Source: Candidatus Rhodoluna planktonica (GTDB lineage: Bacteria; Actinomycetota; Actinomycetes; Actinomycetales; Microbacteriaceae). Taken from it: 64,000 bases of DNA. The stretch lies in contig NZ_CP015208.1 in the NCBI RefSeq assembly GCF_001854225.1, positions 806,001 through 870,000 of the forward strand. Direction: 5' to 3'. Position numbers and translations under genes: made by a program. Shown piece after piece: positions 44,610 through 53,275 of this stretch. The notes beneath the pieces were generated by a model that saw only the letters and a list, made by a program, of their open reading frames with translations, made no database searches and was not told the DNA's origin. The stretch's first letter is position 1. Every line of letters starts with the position of its first letter.

Positions 44610-47600
44610 TTACTCGGGTTCGACAACCAGGATTAGGTCACCCGCGTCGACTGCTTGAGTCTTACCAACGGCAAGCCTCTTTACGACACCTTTGACGCTG
44701 CTGGTTATGGTGGCTTCCATCTTCATAGCTTCAATGGTCGCAACCGGTGAACCCACATCGACGTGCGTGCCCTCGGCAATCTGAAGCGTAACCACCCCAG
44801 AAAATGGGGCTGCCACATGACCGAGATTACTCGAGTCTGCCTTCTCTACAGAAACCGTCTCTACCGCGACTTTTCTATCACGAACGTTGATGGGTCGAAG
44901 TTGGCCGTTTAGAGTTGCCATCACGGTTCGATAGCCTTTGGCGTCTGGAGTTCCGATTGCTTCAAGGCCAACAAACAAGCGGACACCCTTGGCGATCTCG
45001 ACCACGTGCTCGACACCCTGCTCTAAGCCGTAGAGGTAGTCGACGGTATCCACGGCATCGAGGTTGCCATAGGTTTCGCGGGTCTTAATAAACTCGTTGG
45101 TTGGACCAGGGAAAAGCAGTCGGTTCAGCAACATTCGCCTACGGTCTTTGTCATCACCGGTCAAAATCGCAAGCTCGGCGTGCGGAACTTCGGTGATTCC
45201 AAATTTTGGATTCTTACCCTGCAGCACTTTGGTGCGGAAAGGCTCTGGCCAACCACCTGGTAGATCGCCCAACTCACCTGCCAGGAAGCCCACGACTGAA
45301 TCAGGAACATCGTAATTTTGCGGATTTTCCGCAAAATCGGCTGGGTCAGCATTGACTGCAACCAGGTGCAGAGCAAGATCACCGACAACCTTAGATGACG
45401 GCGTGACTTTGGTAGGTCGACCAAGGATTCGACTTGCGGCAGCGTACATTTCCTCCACTTTTTCAAAGTGGTCGCCAAGACCAAGAGCAATCGCCTGCTG
45501 ACGCAGATTAGATAGTTGACCACCCGGGATTTCATGCTCGTAAACTCGGCCAGTTGGACCAGGCAAGCCGGACTCGAATGGCGCGTAAACCGAACGGACG
45601 GCTTCCCAGTAAGGCTCTAGGGATGTGACCGAAGTTAGCGAGATTCCGGTGTCACGTTCGGTGTGGGCCAAAGCGGCGACCAAAGCAGAGGCCGAAGGCT
45701 GAGACGTAGTCCCCGCCATCGGTGCACTGGCAACATCCACAGCGTCCACTCCGGCATTTATGGCTGCCATAAGAGTTGCTAACTGGCCTCCGGCTGTGTC
45801 GTGGGTGTGCAAGTGAACTGGAAGATCAAATCGCTCACGGAGCGCTGTCACCAACTTTTCTGCGGCTGCTGGCCGGAGCAACCCAGCCATGTCTTTGATG
45901 GCGATGATGTGGGCACCGGCGTCAACAATTTGCTGCGCTAGGCCCAGGTAGTAATCGAGGGTGTACAGCGTCTCGTTAGGGTCGAGCAAATCTGCGGTGT
46001 AACACAGTGCGACTTCAGCCACTGCAGTCTTGGTTGCCAGAACAGCATCAATTGCTGGTTTCATCTGCTCGATATCGTTGAGCGCATCAAAGATGCGGAA
46101 AATGTCGATTCCAGTTTCTGCTGCCTCTTTTACAAAAGCCTCGGTTACCTCGGTTGGGTAAGGTGTGTAACCAACCGTATTTCGGCCTCGAAGAAGCATT
46201 TGAATGCAGAGGTTAGGCATTGCAGCACGCAGAGCTTCAAGTCGCTGCCACGGGTCTTCCCCCAAGAAACGAAGTGCAACGTCGTACGTGGCACCGCCCC
46301 ACGCTTCAACAGAAAGAAGTTGTGGAGTAAGTCGAGCAACATACGGTGCTGCTTCAACCAAATCGCGGCCGCGAACTCTGGTGGCAAGCAATGACTGGTG
46401 CGCATCACGGAAAGTAGTGTCAGTAACAGCGACCGAAGTTTGCTCTCGAAGTGCCTTGGCAAACCCTGCTGGGCCAAGTTGTTGCAGAAGCTGGCGACTG
46501 CCGGCTGGTGCTGGCAAAACCAAGTCAACAGCCGGAAGTTTTTCGCTAGGTGAAATGTGCTGGCCACGAGGCCCATTTGGCTGATTTACTGTCACATCGG
46601 CAAGCCAATTCAAAATCTTGGTGCCGCGGTCTTGCGAGGGCTTGGCAGTGAAAAGTTCAGGATGCTCGTCGATGAATGACGTGCTCAAATCACCGCTGGC
46701 GAAAATCGGATCATTCATTACCGCTTGCAAAAATGCAATGTTGGTGGAAACACCACGGATTCTAAATTCTGCCAGTGCACGCTTAGAACGGGTAACCGCT
46801 GACTTGAAATCACGTCCGCGCGCAATTAGTTTCACGAGCATTGAGTCAAAGTGCGGGCTAACTTCGGCACCGGTCGACACTGTACCGCCATCGAGTCGAA
46901 TACCAGCACCGCCAGGTGAACGGTAGGTGGTAATTTTTCCGGTGTCGGGCCTGAAGTTCTGCGCTGGGTCTTCGGTGGTGATTCGACACTGCACCGCAAA
47001 ACCGTGCATCGTAATCTTGTCTTGAGTTAGCCCCAAATCAACCAGCGATTCTCCAGCTGCAATGCGCATTTGTGATTGAACCAGGTCAATATCGGTAATT
47101 TCTTCAGAAACTGTGTGCTCGACCTGAATTCGAGGATTCATTTCGATAAATACGTGTTTTCCAGCATTGTCACCGATGGTGTCCACCAAGAACTCGACGG
47201 TTCCAGCATTCTGATAACCGATCTGGCTGGCAAACGAAACCGCATCCCGGTAAAGGGTCTGTCGAAGTTCTTCATCAATTAGCGGGGCCGGTGCGATCTC
47301 GACAACTTTTTGGTTGCGTCGCTGAATTGAACAATCGCGTTCAAAAAGGTGCACGACATTGCCCTGAGTGTCGGCCAAAATCTGCACTTCAATGTGTCTC
47401 GGTCGCAATACTGCTTGTTCAAGGAATACGCGAGGATCACCAAATGCGCTTTCAGCCTCTTTCGAGGCCTCAACTAGAGCGGCTCGTAAGTCTTCTTTTT
47501 TCGTTACGCGGCGCATGCCTCGCCCGCCACCACCGGCAACAGCTTTGACAAAAATAGGAAAACCGATTGAATCAGCCTGATCTACCAACTCATCGACGTT

Positions 47601-48017
47601 TGCCGAAGATTGCGTTGATTTCAAGACTGGAACGCCTGCCCGAATTGCAGATTCCTTGGCAGTGACTTTGTTTCCGGCCATTTCCAGAACTGATTCCGAA
47701 GGGCCGATAAATGCAATACCGTTTTCTTTCGCGGCTCTAGCCAATTCGGGGTTTTCCGACAGAAAGCCGTAGCCCGGATAAATTGCATCGGCGCCAGATT
47801 CTTTGGCAACGCGGATGATTTCGTCGACATCAAGGTACGCCCGAACCGGATGGCCAATCTCACCGATTTGATATGCCTCGTCAGCTTTTAGACGGTGAGT
47901 AGAGTTTCGATCCTCAAAAGGGAAAACGGCCACGGTCTTGGCCCCAAGTTCGTATGCTGCTCGCATTGCACGAACCGCAATTTCACCTCGGTTAGCTACA
48001 AGGATTTTTTTAAACAC
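44610..48017 (-). CDS. pyc: Pyruvate carboxylase
   Basis: Biotin-dependent anaplerotic enzyme making oxaloacetate from pyruvate, 1135 residues in one chain. Biotin carboxylase domain (about 1-460): FKKILVANRGEIAVRAMRA, GGGGRGMR ATP loop, EMNPRIQVEHTVSEEI. Carboxyltransferase domain (about 530-800): TTFRDAHQSLLATRVR, and the metal-site HLHTHDTAGG. The C-terminal biotinyl domain has EAMKMEA with the biotinylated lysine. GTG start with AGGGGA upstream. It is divergent from the orphan ParA gene across 68 bases. Confidence 0.97.
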   Translation of the reverse strand: MFKKILVANRGEIAVRAMRAAYELGAKTVAVFPFEDRNSTHRLKADEAYQIGEIGHPVRAYLDVDEIIRVAKESGADAIYPGYGFLSENPELARAAKENGIAFIGPSESVLEMAGNKVTAKESAIRAGVPVLKSTQSSANVDELVDQADSIGFPIFVKAVAGGGGRGMRRVTKKEDLRAALVEASKEAESAFGDPRVFLEQAVLRPRHIEVQILADTQGNVVHLFERDCSIQRRNQKVVEIAPAPLIDEELRQTLYRDAVSFASQIGYQNAGTVEFLVDTIGDNAGKHVFIEMNPRIQVEHTVSEEITDIDLVQSQMRIAAGESLVDLGLTQDKITMHGFAVQCRITTEDPAQNFRPDTGKITTYRSPGGAGIRLDGGTVSTGAEVSPHFDSMLVKLIARGRDFKSAVTRSKRALAEFRIRGVSTNIAFLQAVMNDPIFASGDLSTSFIDEHPELFTAKPSQDRGTKILNWLADVTVNQPNGPRGQHISPSEKLPAVDLVLPAPAGSRQLLQQLGPAGFAKALREQTSVAVTDTTFRDAHQSLLATRVRGRDLVEAAPYVARLTPQLLSVEAWGGATYDVALRFLGEDPWQRLEALRAAMPNLCIQMLLRGRNTVGYTPYPTEVTEAFVKEAAETGIDIFRIFDALNDIEQMKPAIDAVLATKTAVAEVALCYTADLLDPNETLYTLDYYLGLAQQIVDAGAHIIAIKDMAGLLRPAAAEKLVTALRERFDLPVHLHTHDTAGGQLATLMAAINAGVDAVDVASAPMAGTTSQPSASALVAALAHTERDTGISLTSVTSLEPYWEAVRSVYAPFESGLPGPTGRVYEHEIPGGQLSNLRQQAIALGLGDHFEKVEEMYAAASRILGRPTKVTPSSKVVGDLALHLVAVNADPADFAENPQNYDVPDSVVGFLAGELGDLPGGWPEPFRTKVLQGKNPKFGITEVPHAELAILTGDDKDRRRMLLNRLLFPGPTNEFIKTRETYGNLDAVDTVDYLYGLEQGVEHVVEIAKGVRLFVGLEAIGTPDAKGYRTVMATLNGQLRPINVRDRKVAVETVSVEKADSSNLGHVAAPFSGVVTLQIAEGTHVDVGSPVATIEAMKMEATITSSVKGVVKRLAVGKTQAVDAGDLILVVEPE

Positions 48018-48073
48018 GCGTCCCCTAATTCTCGGAAAACAAAATTCGGCTTTATGAGACCTAAATAAGAAGA

Positions 48074-48079
48074 TACCCT
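48074..48079 (+). promoter_or_regulatory. Putative -10 element (TACCCT) for a leaderless transcript
   Basis: TACCCT fits TANNNT and stands exactly 6 bases before the ATG at 48086. No ribosome binding site is present. It has the same geometry as the elements at 1054 and 34237. Confidence 0.45.
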
Positions 48080-48085
48080 AGAGAA

Positions 48086-49216
48086 ATGCATGTTCTGAGC
48101 GTTAGCTCCCTAAAAGGCGGGGTCGGCAAGACCACAGTGTCACTGGGACTTGCTTCAGCGGCTTTTGCTCGTGGAATGCGGGTTTTGGTTGTTGACCTTG
48201 ACCCTCAGTGTGATGCATCAACTGGCTTAGGTGCCATTGGAGAGTCAAAAGAAACCGTCGCCGATGTTCTGCAGAACCCTCGACACAACGTTGTGCGTAA
48301 AGCAATCGTAGCGTCGAACTGGGGAAAGGTTCAGTCAGGCCTAATTGATGTTTTGATTGGCTCCCCCAAATCGCTAAATTTTGATACCCCAACTCCAACT
48401 TTGCGTGACGTTTGGAAGCTTGAGGAAGCTTTGAGCCATGTCGAGCTTGACTACGATTTGGTGATTATCGATACGCCGCCTTCTATCAACGGACTAACCC
48501 GAACAGCCTGGGTTTCCAGCGATCGGGTTCTGATCGTCTCTGAGCCATCCATTTTTTCGGTCGTTGCTGCAGAACGGGCGATGCGAGCCATCGATGAGCT
48601 GAGGCGGGCAATCACGCCGCGCCTGTTGCCATTGGGGGTAGTCATAAACCGTCTGCGTCCACAATCGAAAGAGCATGAGTATCGGGCAAATGAGCTGAGG
48701 TCGATGTTCGGCGAAAACTTACTTGCTGTTCAAATTGAAGAACGAGCAACAATCCAGCAGGCTCAGGGTGCCGCTAGACCAATCCACACCTGGCCCGGCG
48801 ACAGCGCCGCTGAATTAGCCACGATTTTTGACAAAATTTTAGATTCGGCCTTCGCCTCATTTTTGCAGCCACAATCCGCAATCAGAAACGCAAAAGGCGA
48901 GAAAAAATTGGGACGCATAAGCCGAATAATGCGCGGTTCTAAATTGCCGGTTTTGCTTGAATCATCTGAAGAATTAGACAGCCAAACCCACCTGCAACTT
49001 GAGAGTGACCTGACAGTTCAGGGCGAAGATGCCCTGACGACCGAAGTGCTGGATACTGACCTAGCAACTTTGATGGAAGAAATTCTCGCGGATACCGAAA
49101 ATCAAAGTGAATCTGAGAATCAAATCTCGCCAGAGAATCAGATCTTGATTGATGGTCTGAAAAGCCCGCTGGAATCAGATCAGAACAACTGGCCCGAAGA
49201 AAAACGGCAAGACTAG
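48086..49216 (+). CDS. Orphan ParA-family ATPase with acidic repeat tail
   Basis: A 376-residue protein. Residues 1-265 form a ParA ATPase: deviant Walker [15 protein letters not shown] at about 8-21, VVDLDPQCDASTGLG, and Walker B-like YDLVIIDTPPSINGLTR. A basic stretch (KGEKKLGRISRIMRGSK) leads to an acidic, disordered tail of about 80 residues with three ENQ repeats near its end. No ParB or parS-like site is adjacent. The true chromosomal parA candidate is at 57509. Its stop is 2 bases from the convergent MerR gene end, with no terminator. Role unknown; positioning of some cargo is typical for the family. Confidence 0.85.
   Translation: MHVLSVSSLKGGVGKTTVSLGLASAAFARGMRVLVVDLDPQCDASTGLGAIGESKETVADVLQNPRHNVVRKAIVASNWGKVQSGLIDVLIGSPKSLNFDTPTPTLRDVWKLEEALSHVELDYDLVIIDTPPSINGLTRTAWVSSDRVLIVSEPSIFSVVAAERAMRAIDELRRAITPRLLPLGVVINRLRPQSKEHEYRANELRSMFGENLLAVQIEERATIQQAQGAARPIHTWPGDSAAELATIFDKILDSAFASFLQPQSAIRNAKGEKKLGRISRIMRGSKLPVLLESSEELDSQTHLQLESDLTVQGEDALTTEVLDTDLATLMEEILADTENQSESENQISPENQILIDGLKSPLESDQNNWPEEKRQD
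49097..49150 (+). repeat. 18-bp imperfect tandem repeat (x3) coding ENQ-x3
   Basis: Three in-frame 18-base units (49097-49114, 49115-49132, 49133-49150) begin GAA/GAG-AAT-CAA/CAG and encode ENQSES, ENQISP and ENQILI. They lie in the disordered tail of the orphan ParA. Confidence 0.7.
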
Positions 49217-49218
49217 AA

Positions 49219-49764
49219 CTAACTGACCTTACGGCCCTGACGGCGAGCAGACAGCTCGTCTACCGTGTCTAGCTGGGTCTCCTTGATGTTAACCAGGCTG
49301 GCCTCAACTTCTCGTAGAACGCGTCCCACGGCGATGCCGAATACGCCCTGGCCACGACCTAGCAGATCCATAACTTCGTCCTGAGTGGTGCAGAGATAAA
49401 CCCTTGAGCCATCAGACATAAGTGTGATCGCAGCTAGATCGTTGATGCCAGCAGCACGAAGTTGGTCAACCGCGATTCGAATTTGCTGCAGCGATACTCC
49501 GGTGTCGAGTAACCTCTTCACCAATTTCAAGACCAGGATGTCTCTAAATGCGTAAAGTCGTTGAGTACCGGAACCCGAGGCTGTTTGAACGGTTGGTTGA
49601 ACCAGACCGGTTCTATCCCAGTAGTCGAGCTGTCGGTAGGTGATTCCGCAAGCTAACGCGGCTGAGGTGCCTCGATAACCCACATTCGGGTCGACAGACG
49701 GAAGCCCGTCGGTAAAAAGCATGTTCTGCGAGTATTCGGGAGCGCCGAGAGTTTCGTCTGACAT
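49219..49764 (-). CDS. MerR-family regulator (Rv1830-like)
   Basis: A 181-residue DNA-binding protein. A winged-helix MerR domain (about residues 26-100) has GYRGTSAALACGITYRQLDYWDRTGLVQPT. The following helix KLVKRLLDTGVSLQQIRIAVDQL and an effector region contain DGSRVYLCTTQDEVMDLLGRGQGVFGIAVG. It matches the Rv1830 type found near garA in mycobacteria. No metal-binding cysteines are seen. GGAG lies 6 bases before the ATG. Confidence 0.88.
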   Translation of the reverse strand: MSDETLGAPEYSQNMLFTDGLPSVDPNVGYRGTSAALACGITYRQLDYWDRTGLVQPTVQTASGSGTQRLYAFRDILVLKLVKRLLDTGVSLQQIRIAVDQLRAAGINDLAAITLMSDGSRVYLCTTQDEVMDLLGRGQGVFGIAVGRVLREVEASLVNIKETQLDTVDELSARRQGRKVS

Positions 49765-49899
49765 GACGCTCCAATCTCATCTGTAAGGTTCAAGTACAGG
49801 TTTAATTCTTGCTCTCTTGATATCCAATCGCCTGTTAATTTAATTTACGGCGTGTCGCAATCAAGATGCGAGCGGAATCAGCCCAGTTTGAGGCTATCT

Positions 49900-50604
49900 C
49901 TAGCTATCGATGCGGTCAATAACGTTGTGCATCAAGGTTGCTCGAATAGATGCAAATTGGTTTTCGATTTCGGCCGCATAGTGGGCGGCTCTGGATCGGC
50001 TAGCGGAATCGTTTTTACCCAAAACCGGAGCAACTACTCCCTCGATGATTCCAATTTCACGATCGGCTGAAGCTTTCAGGCCCCTTAGGTGTCTCGGCTG
50101 AATGCCGAAACGCTGAAGGTGCACTATTGCTCGCGCAATTTCAATCGCCGAGCCATCAAACGGTTCTTCCGGAAGCAGGCTAACTTCCTGCGCCTCAAGA
50201 ATTAATTTGTCGGTGATTGCAGTCTCGGCAATAAGTTCAATCCGCGATACCTTTTTGCGCCTGACTACTTTGGCAATCTGAGGCTTGGGCGCTGAGGCCA
50301 AACTTGGTGTTTTTCCGGCATCTAGGTCTGCCAAATACTGACGAATGACTTTCAGCGGCAAATACTGGTCTCTTTGTAGTTCTAGAACAATCCGAATTCG
50401 TTCGACATCAAGATCGGTAAATTTGCGATAACCAGAGTCGGTTCGCTGCGGCTGAACTAGGCCCTGTTCCTCGAGAAATCTGAGTTTCGAAGGTGAAAGA
50501 TCAGGAAACTGGGCTGAAAGCTGGTTTAGCACCTGGCCAATCGTCAACAGGCTAACTGCATGTGGCTTAAAAAGATTCTTTGCCGGTTCAGCCATTGCGA
50601 TCAC
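49900..50604 (-). CDS. MerR-family regulator (Rv1828-like)
   Basis: A 234-residue regulator. The MerR winged helix (about residues 17-90) shows LLTIGQVLNQLSAQFPDLSPSKLRFLEEQGLVQPQRTDSGYRKF. A C-terminal ligand-type helical domain (about 120-230) has VSRIELIAE and FGIQPRHLRGLKASADREIG. The Rv1828 family lies directly after garA in mycobacteria, as here (17-base overlap with garA). The 135-base gap to the next MerR gene (49765-49899) probably holds that gene's promoter; I see no other element in it. Confidence 0.88.
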   Translation of the reverse strand: MIAMAEPAKNLFKPHAVSLLTIGQVLNQLSAQFPDLSPSKLRFLEEQGLVQPQRTDSGYRKFTDLDVERIRIVLELQRDQYLPLKVIRQYLADLDAGKTPSLASAPKPQIAKVVRRKKVSRIELIAETAITDKLILEAQEVSLLPEEPFDGSAIEIARAIVHLQRFGIQPRHLRGLKASADREIGIIEGVVAPVLGKNDSASRSRAAHYAAEIENQFASIRATLMHNVIDRIDS

Positions 50605-51040
50605 CGCTGGTCCGGGCTGAGAAGAATGTGAACCTAAACTTTCCGATTCTTACTTCATCGCCGTCAACAAGCTTTGCCCGATCAGTTCGCTGTCCGTTGA
50701 CATAACTTCCATTTAGAGACCCAAGGTCTGTAACCTCGAAAGAATTATCGACTCTGCTGAACTCGGCGTGCTTTCTTGAAACAGTGACGTCATCTAGAAA
50801 AATATCGGCGTTTGGGTGGCGACCTGCCAGTGTCAAGTTCTGGTCGAGCAAAAACCTGGCACCCAAATTTGGCCCCTGCTTGACAATGAGCAGTGCCGAG
50901 CCCAAAGGCAAAGAATCAATAGCAAGTTGCTCTTCTTCGGTTAGCCCAAACTGCTCTTCCACTTCGGCGCCTCGCGCAAAAGTGCGGGTACTGTCATCGC
51001 TATTGCCAAGATCAAAATTGTGAAAACCGGTTTCATCCAT
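50588..51040 (-). CDS. garA: GarA/OdhI-like FHA domain protein
   Basis: A 150-residue regulator of 2-oxoglutarate metabolism in related actinobacteria. There the unphosphorylated form inhibits 2-oxoglutarate dehydrogenase through its FHA domain. The FHA domain (about 50-145) is complete: Arg74 in LAGRHPNADIFLDD, Ser88 in VTVSRKHAEF and Asn110 in GSLNGSYVNG. The N-terminal tail, which normally carries the ETTS phosphorylation motif, here reads DDSTRTF (Thr18, Thr20). It overlaps the phosphatidyltransferase gene by 8 bases. PknG is not in the window; PknL is. Confidence 0.92.
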   Translation of the reverse strand: MDETGFHNFDLGNSDDSTRTFARGAEVEEQFGLTEEEQLAIDSLPLGSALLIVKQGPNLGARFLLDQNLTLAGRHPNADIFLDDVTVSRKHAEFSRVDNSFEVTDLGSLNGSYVNGQRTDRAKLVDGDEVRIGKFRFTFFSARTSGDRNG

Positions 51041-51635
51041 TTGGCAATCCCCCCTCGATAACGTGATTTTTCTTCTCGCTATTTTTCACTACATCAACCA
51101 CTTGACGCAAATAGACAAAACCTGCCCACCAGTAAAGCCCAACACCCCAGAGCGCGAAAGCCCAGGCCAGTGGCAAAATAACAAACTCGGCGGCGGTCCA
51201 AAGTTTTGCCATGAGCAGCAGCGGAAATGCGTAAAGCAAAGTGAACGTGCCAGCCTTGCCTAGATAGTGCACCGGAAGGGGCCCATAGCCGTGAGTGGCA
51301 AGTACCGGATAAACAACAAACAGCAGCACATCACGAGAGATCACTAGACCGGCCAGCCAAATTGGAATGAAGCCGGTATAGACCAGGCCGATCAGGCTTG
51401 AAAAAATATAGAGCCGGTCTGCAGCTGGGTCTAGCAATTGACCCAGCCGAGTGACCTGATTCCAGCGACGCGCGAAGTAACCATCGAGATAATCGGTGAT
51501 CCCGCCCAGCGCAAGCACTACCAAAGAACTCAGGTATCTCTCCTGCAGCAACAAAACTAAAAACACTGGAACTAGAGCCAATCGGAGCATGCTGAGAAGG
51601 TTTGGCAAGGTGAGCGCCTCTTTGGCTAAACTCAT
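51033..51635 (-). CDS. CDP-alcohol phosphatidyltransferase (PgsA-like)
   Basis: A membrane enzyme making a phospholipid head group from CDP-diacylglycerol, most likely phosphatidylglycerophosphate or cardiolipin. From ATG 51635 (GAGGAGG 6-7 bases upstream) it has 200 residues and about five helices. The CDP-alcohol motif D-G-x2-A-R-x8-G-x3-D-x3-D is complete in DYLDGYFARR followed by RLGQLLDPAADRL. In mycobacteria pgsA2 lies near garA, supporting the call, but the accepted alcohol cannot be told from sequence. Confidence 0.9.
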   Translation of the reverse strand: MSLAKEALTLPNLLSMLRLALVPVFLVLLLQERYLSSLVVLALGGITDYLDGYFARRWNQVTRLGQLLDPAADRLYIFSSLIGLVYTGFIPIWLAGLVISRDVLLFVVYPVLATHGYGPLPVHYLGKAGTFTLLYAFPLLLMAKLWTAAEFVILPLAWAFALWGVGLYWWAGFVYLRQVVDVVKNSEKKNHVIEGGLPNG

Positions 51636-51665
51636 CGATCGCCTCCTCAACTGCTCGATTTCAAG

Positions 51666-51742
51666 TGGTCGGGCTAGCCGGATTTGAACCGGCGACCCCT
51701 TGTCCCCCAGACAAGTGCGCTACCAAGCTGCGCTATAGCCCG
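51666..51742 (-). tRNA. tRNA-Pro (anticodon GGG)
   Basis: Minus-strand cloverleaf with acceptor stem CGGGCT/AGCCCG, D-arm AGCGCAGCTTGGTAGCGC, and anticodon stem CTTGT/ACAAG around loop CTGGGGG (anticodon GGG). The T-arm is GCCGG-TTCGAAT-CCGGC. Discriminator A (51669) and an encoded CCA (51666-51668) follow. The body is 74 bases plus CCA. It sits between pgsA-like and der genes. Confidence 0.95.
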
Positions 51743-51754
51743 TTGACTCCAATC

Positions 51755-53266
51755 TTAAGTGCGCTTGCGCTTCTCGCGAACTCGCATGCCTACTTCGATA
51801 GGGGTTCCTTCAAAGCCAAAGGTTTCACGAAGTCTGCGCTGAATGAAGCGACGATACCCCGGATCTAGGAAACCAGTGGTGAATAGTACAAATTTCGGTG
51901 GTCGCGTGCTCGCCTGCGTTGCGAAAAGAATGCGCGGCTGTTTACCTGAACGAACCGGGTGTGGAGTTTCCATAGTCAACTCAGCCAAGAAAGCATTCAG
52001 TTTTCCGGTTGGAATTCGCTGATCCCAAGAGTCAAGTGCCACTTCTAGCGCCGGCACTAGCTTCTCAAGGTGGCGTCCGGTTTTAGCCGAAATGTTTACT
52101 CGCGGCGCCCAGTCAACGTGCGCCAAATCCTGTTCGATTTCCCTTTCCAGGTATCGGCGACGCTCGTCGTCAAGCTGGTCCCACTTGTTGAAAGCTAAAA
52201 CAAGGGCACGGCCCGATTGCAGGGCCATGTCGACAATTCGGATGTCGGCCTCGCTGATTGGCACAGTCACATCGAATAGCACAACCGCTACCTCAGCTCG
52301 TTCTAGAGCTGCGGCGGTGCGCAACGATGCGTAAAAGTCTGCTCCCTGCTGGAGGTGAACGCGGCGGCGGATACCTGCGGTATCGACAAATCTCCAGATT
52401 TTGCCAGCAAGTTCAACCTGCTCGTCAATTGGGTCTCGGGTAGTTCCGGCAAGGTCGTTTACCACTGCTCGTTCACTACCGACTGCCTTGTTCAAAAGTG
52501 ACGACTTGCCCACGTTTGGGCGACCGATTAGGGCAACACGTCGAGGACCGCCAAATTCTTCTTTGGCAACCGCCGAAACTTCCGGCAACATTTTTAGTGC
52601 TGCATCGAGCAGGTCGGCTACTCCCCTGCCGTGCAAGGCCGAAACCGGGTAAGGCTCACCCAAGCCGAGACTCCACAGAGCTGCAACTTCTGGCTCCTGC
52701 CTAGCATCATCAATTTTGTTGCCTACCAGGATGACCGGTTTTTTGCTGGCTCTGAGCATTCGGACAACGCGCTCATCCGTGCTGGTTGCTCCAACGGTTG
52801 CGTCAACAACAAACAGAACCGCATCCGCCAATTCGACAGCAATTTCAGCCTGAAGCGCCACCGACTTGTCGATACCTCGGGCGTCAGGTTCCCAACCGCC
52901 GGTATCTACCAGGGTGAATTTGCGCTCATTCCATTCAGCTTTATAAGAGACTCGGTCACGAGTCACTCCGGGTTTGTCTTCGACAACAGCCTCACGGCGG
53001 CCGAGAATTCGGTTAACCAGGGCTGACTTTCCCACGTTCGGGCGACCGACAATTGCCAGTACCGGCAAGGCGGGCATAAAACGATGGGTTGGGTCTAGGT
53101 CATCATCAGAGTCAATAACGTCTAGGTCGTCAGCTTCTAATTCGTATTCTTCAAGACCTGCACGCAGGGCTCGAGTTCTGGCCTCTTGATCTTCCGGGCT
53201 CATCTGGTTAAGTCGCTCAATAAATTGAGGACTTACCGACCCAGCATCAAATTCTTCTTCAATCAC
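51755..53266 (-). CDS. der: Ribosome biogenesis GTPase Der
   Basis: Double-GTPase needed for 50S assembly, 503 residues. An acidic N-terminal extension (about 65 residues, [11 protein letters not shown]) precedes the first G domain: [34 protein letters not shown]. The second is [42 protein letters not shown]-terminal KH-like domain ends in basic residues. The cmk-der pair is conserved in actinobacteria (cmk 9 bases upstream). Confidence 0.96.
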   Translation of the reverse strand: MIEEEFDAGSVSPQFIERLNQMSPEDQEARTRALRAGLEEYELEADDLDVIDSDDDLDPTHRFMPALPVLAIVGRPNVGKSALVNRILGRREAVVEDKPGVTRDRVSYKAEWNERKFTLVDTGGWEPDARGIDKSVALQAEIAVELADAVLFVVDATVGATSTDERVVRMLRASKKPVILVGNKIDDARQEPEVAALWSLGLGEPYPVSALHGRGVADLLDAALKMLPEVSAVAKEEFGGPRRVALIGRPNVGKSSLLNKAVGSERAVVNDLAGTTRDPIDEQVELAGKIWRFVDTAGIRRRVHLQQGADFYASLRTAAALERAEVAVVLFDVTVPISEADIRIVDMALQSGRALVLAFNKWDQLDDERRRYLEREIEQDLAHVDWAPRVNISAKTGRHLEKLVPALEVALDSWDQRIPTGKLNAFLAELTMETPHPVRSGKQPRILFATQASTRPPKFVLFTTGFLDPGYRRFIQRRLRETFGFEGTPIEVGMRVREKRKRT

Positions 53267-53275
53267 TTCTAATCC

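Noticed and set aside
46145-46584. Frames of 126-143 codons within pyc on both strands
   Set aside because: They lie wholly inside the conserved carboxyltransferase region of pyruvate carboxylase and resemble nothing known.
51666-51742. tRNA-Pro as an integration site
   Set aside because: Both neighbours are core genes and no duplicated tRNA 3' end was found on either side.
51665-51868. Open frame on the plus strand across the tRNA-Pro gene and the end of der
   Set aside because: It runs antisense through a clear tRNA and a conserved gene, so it is a chance reading frame.
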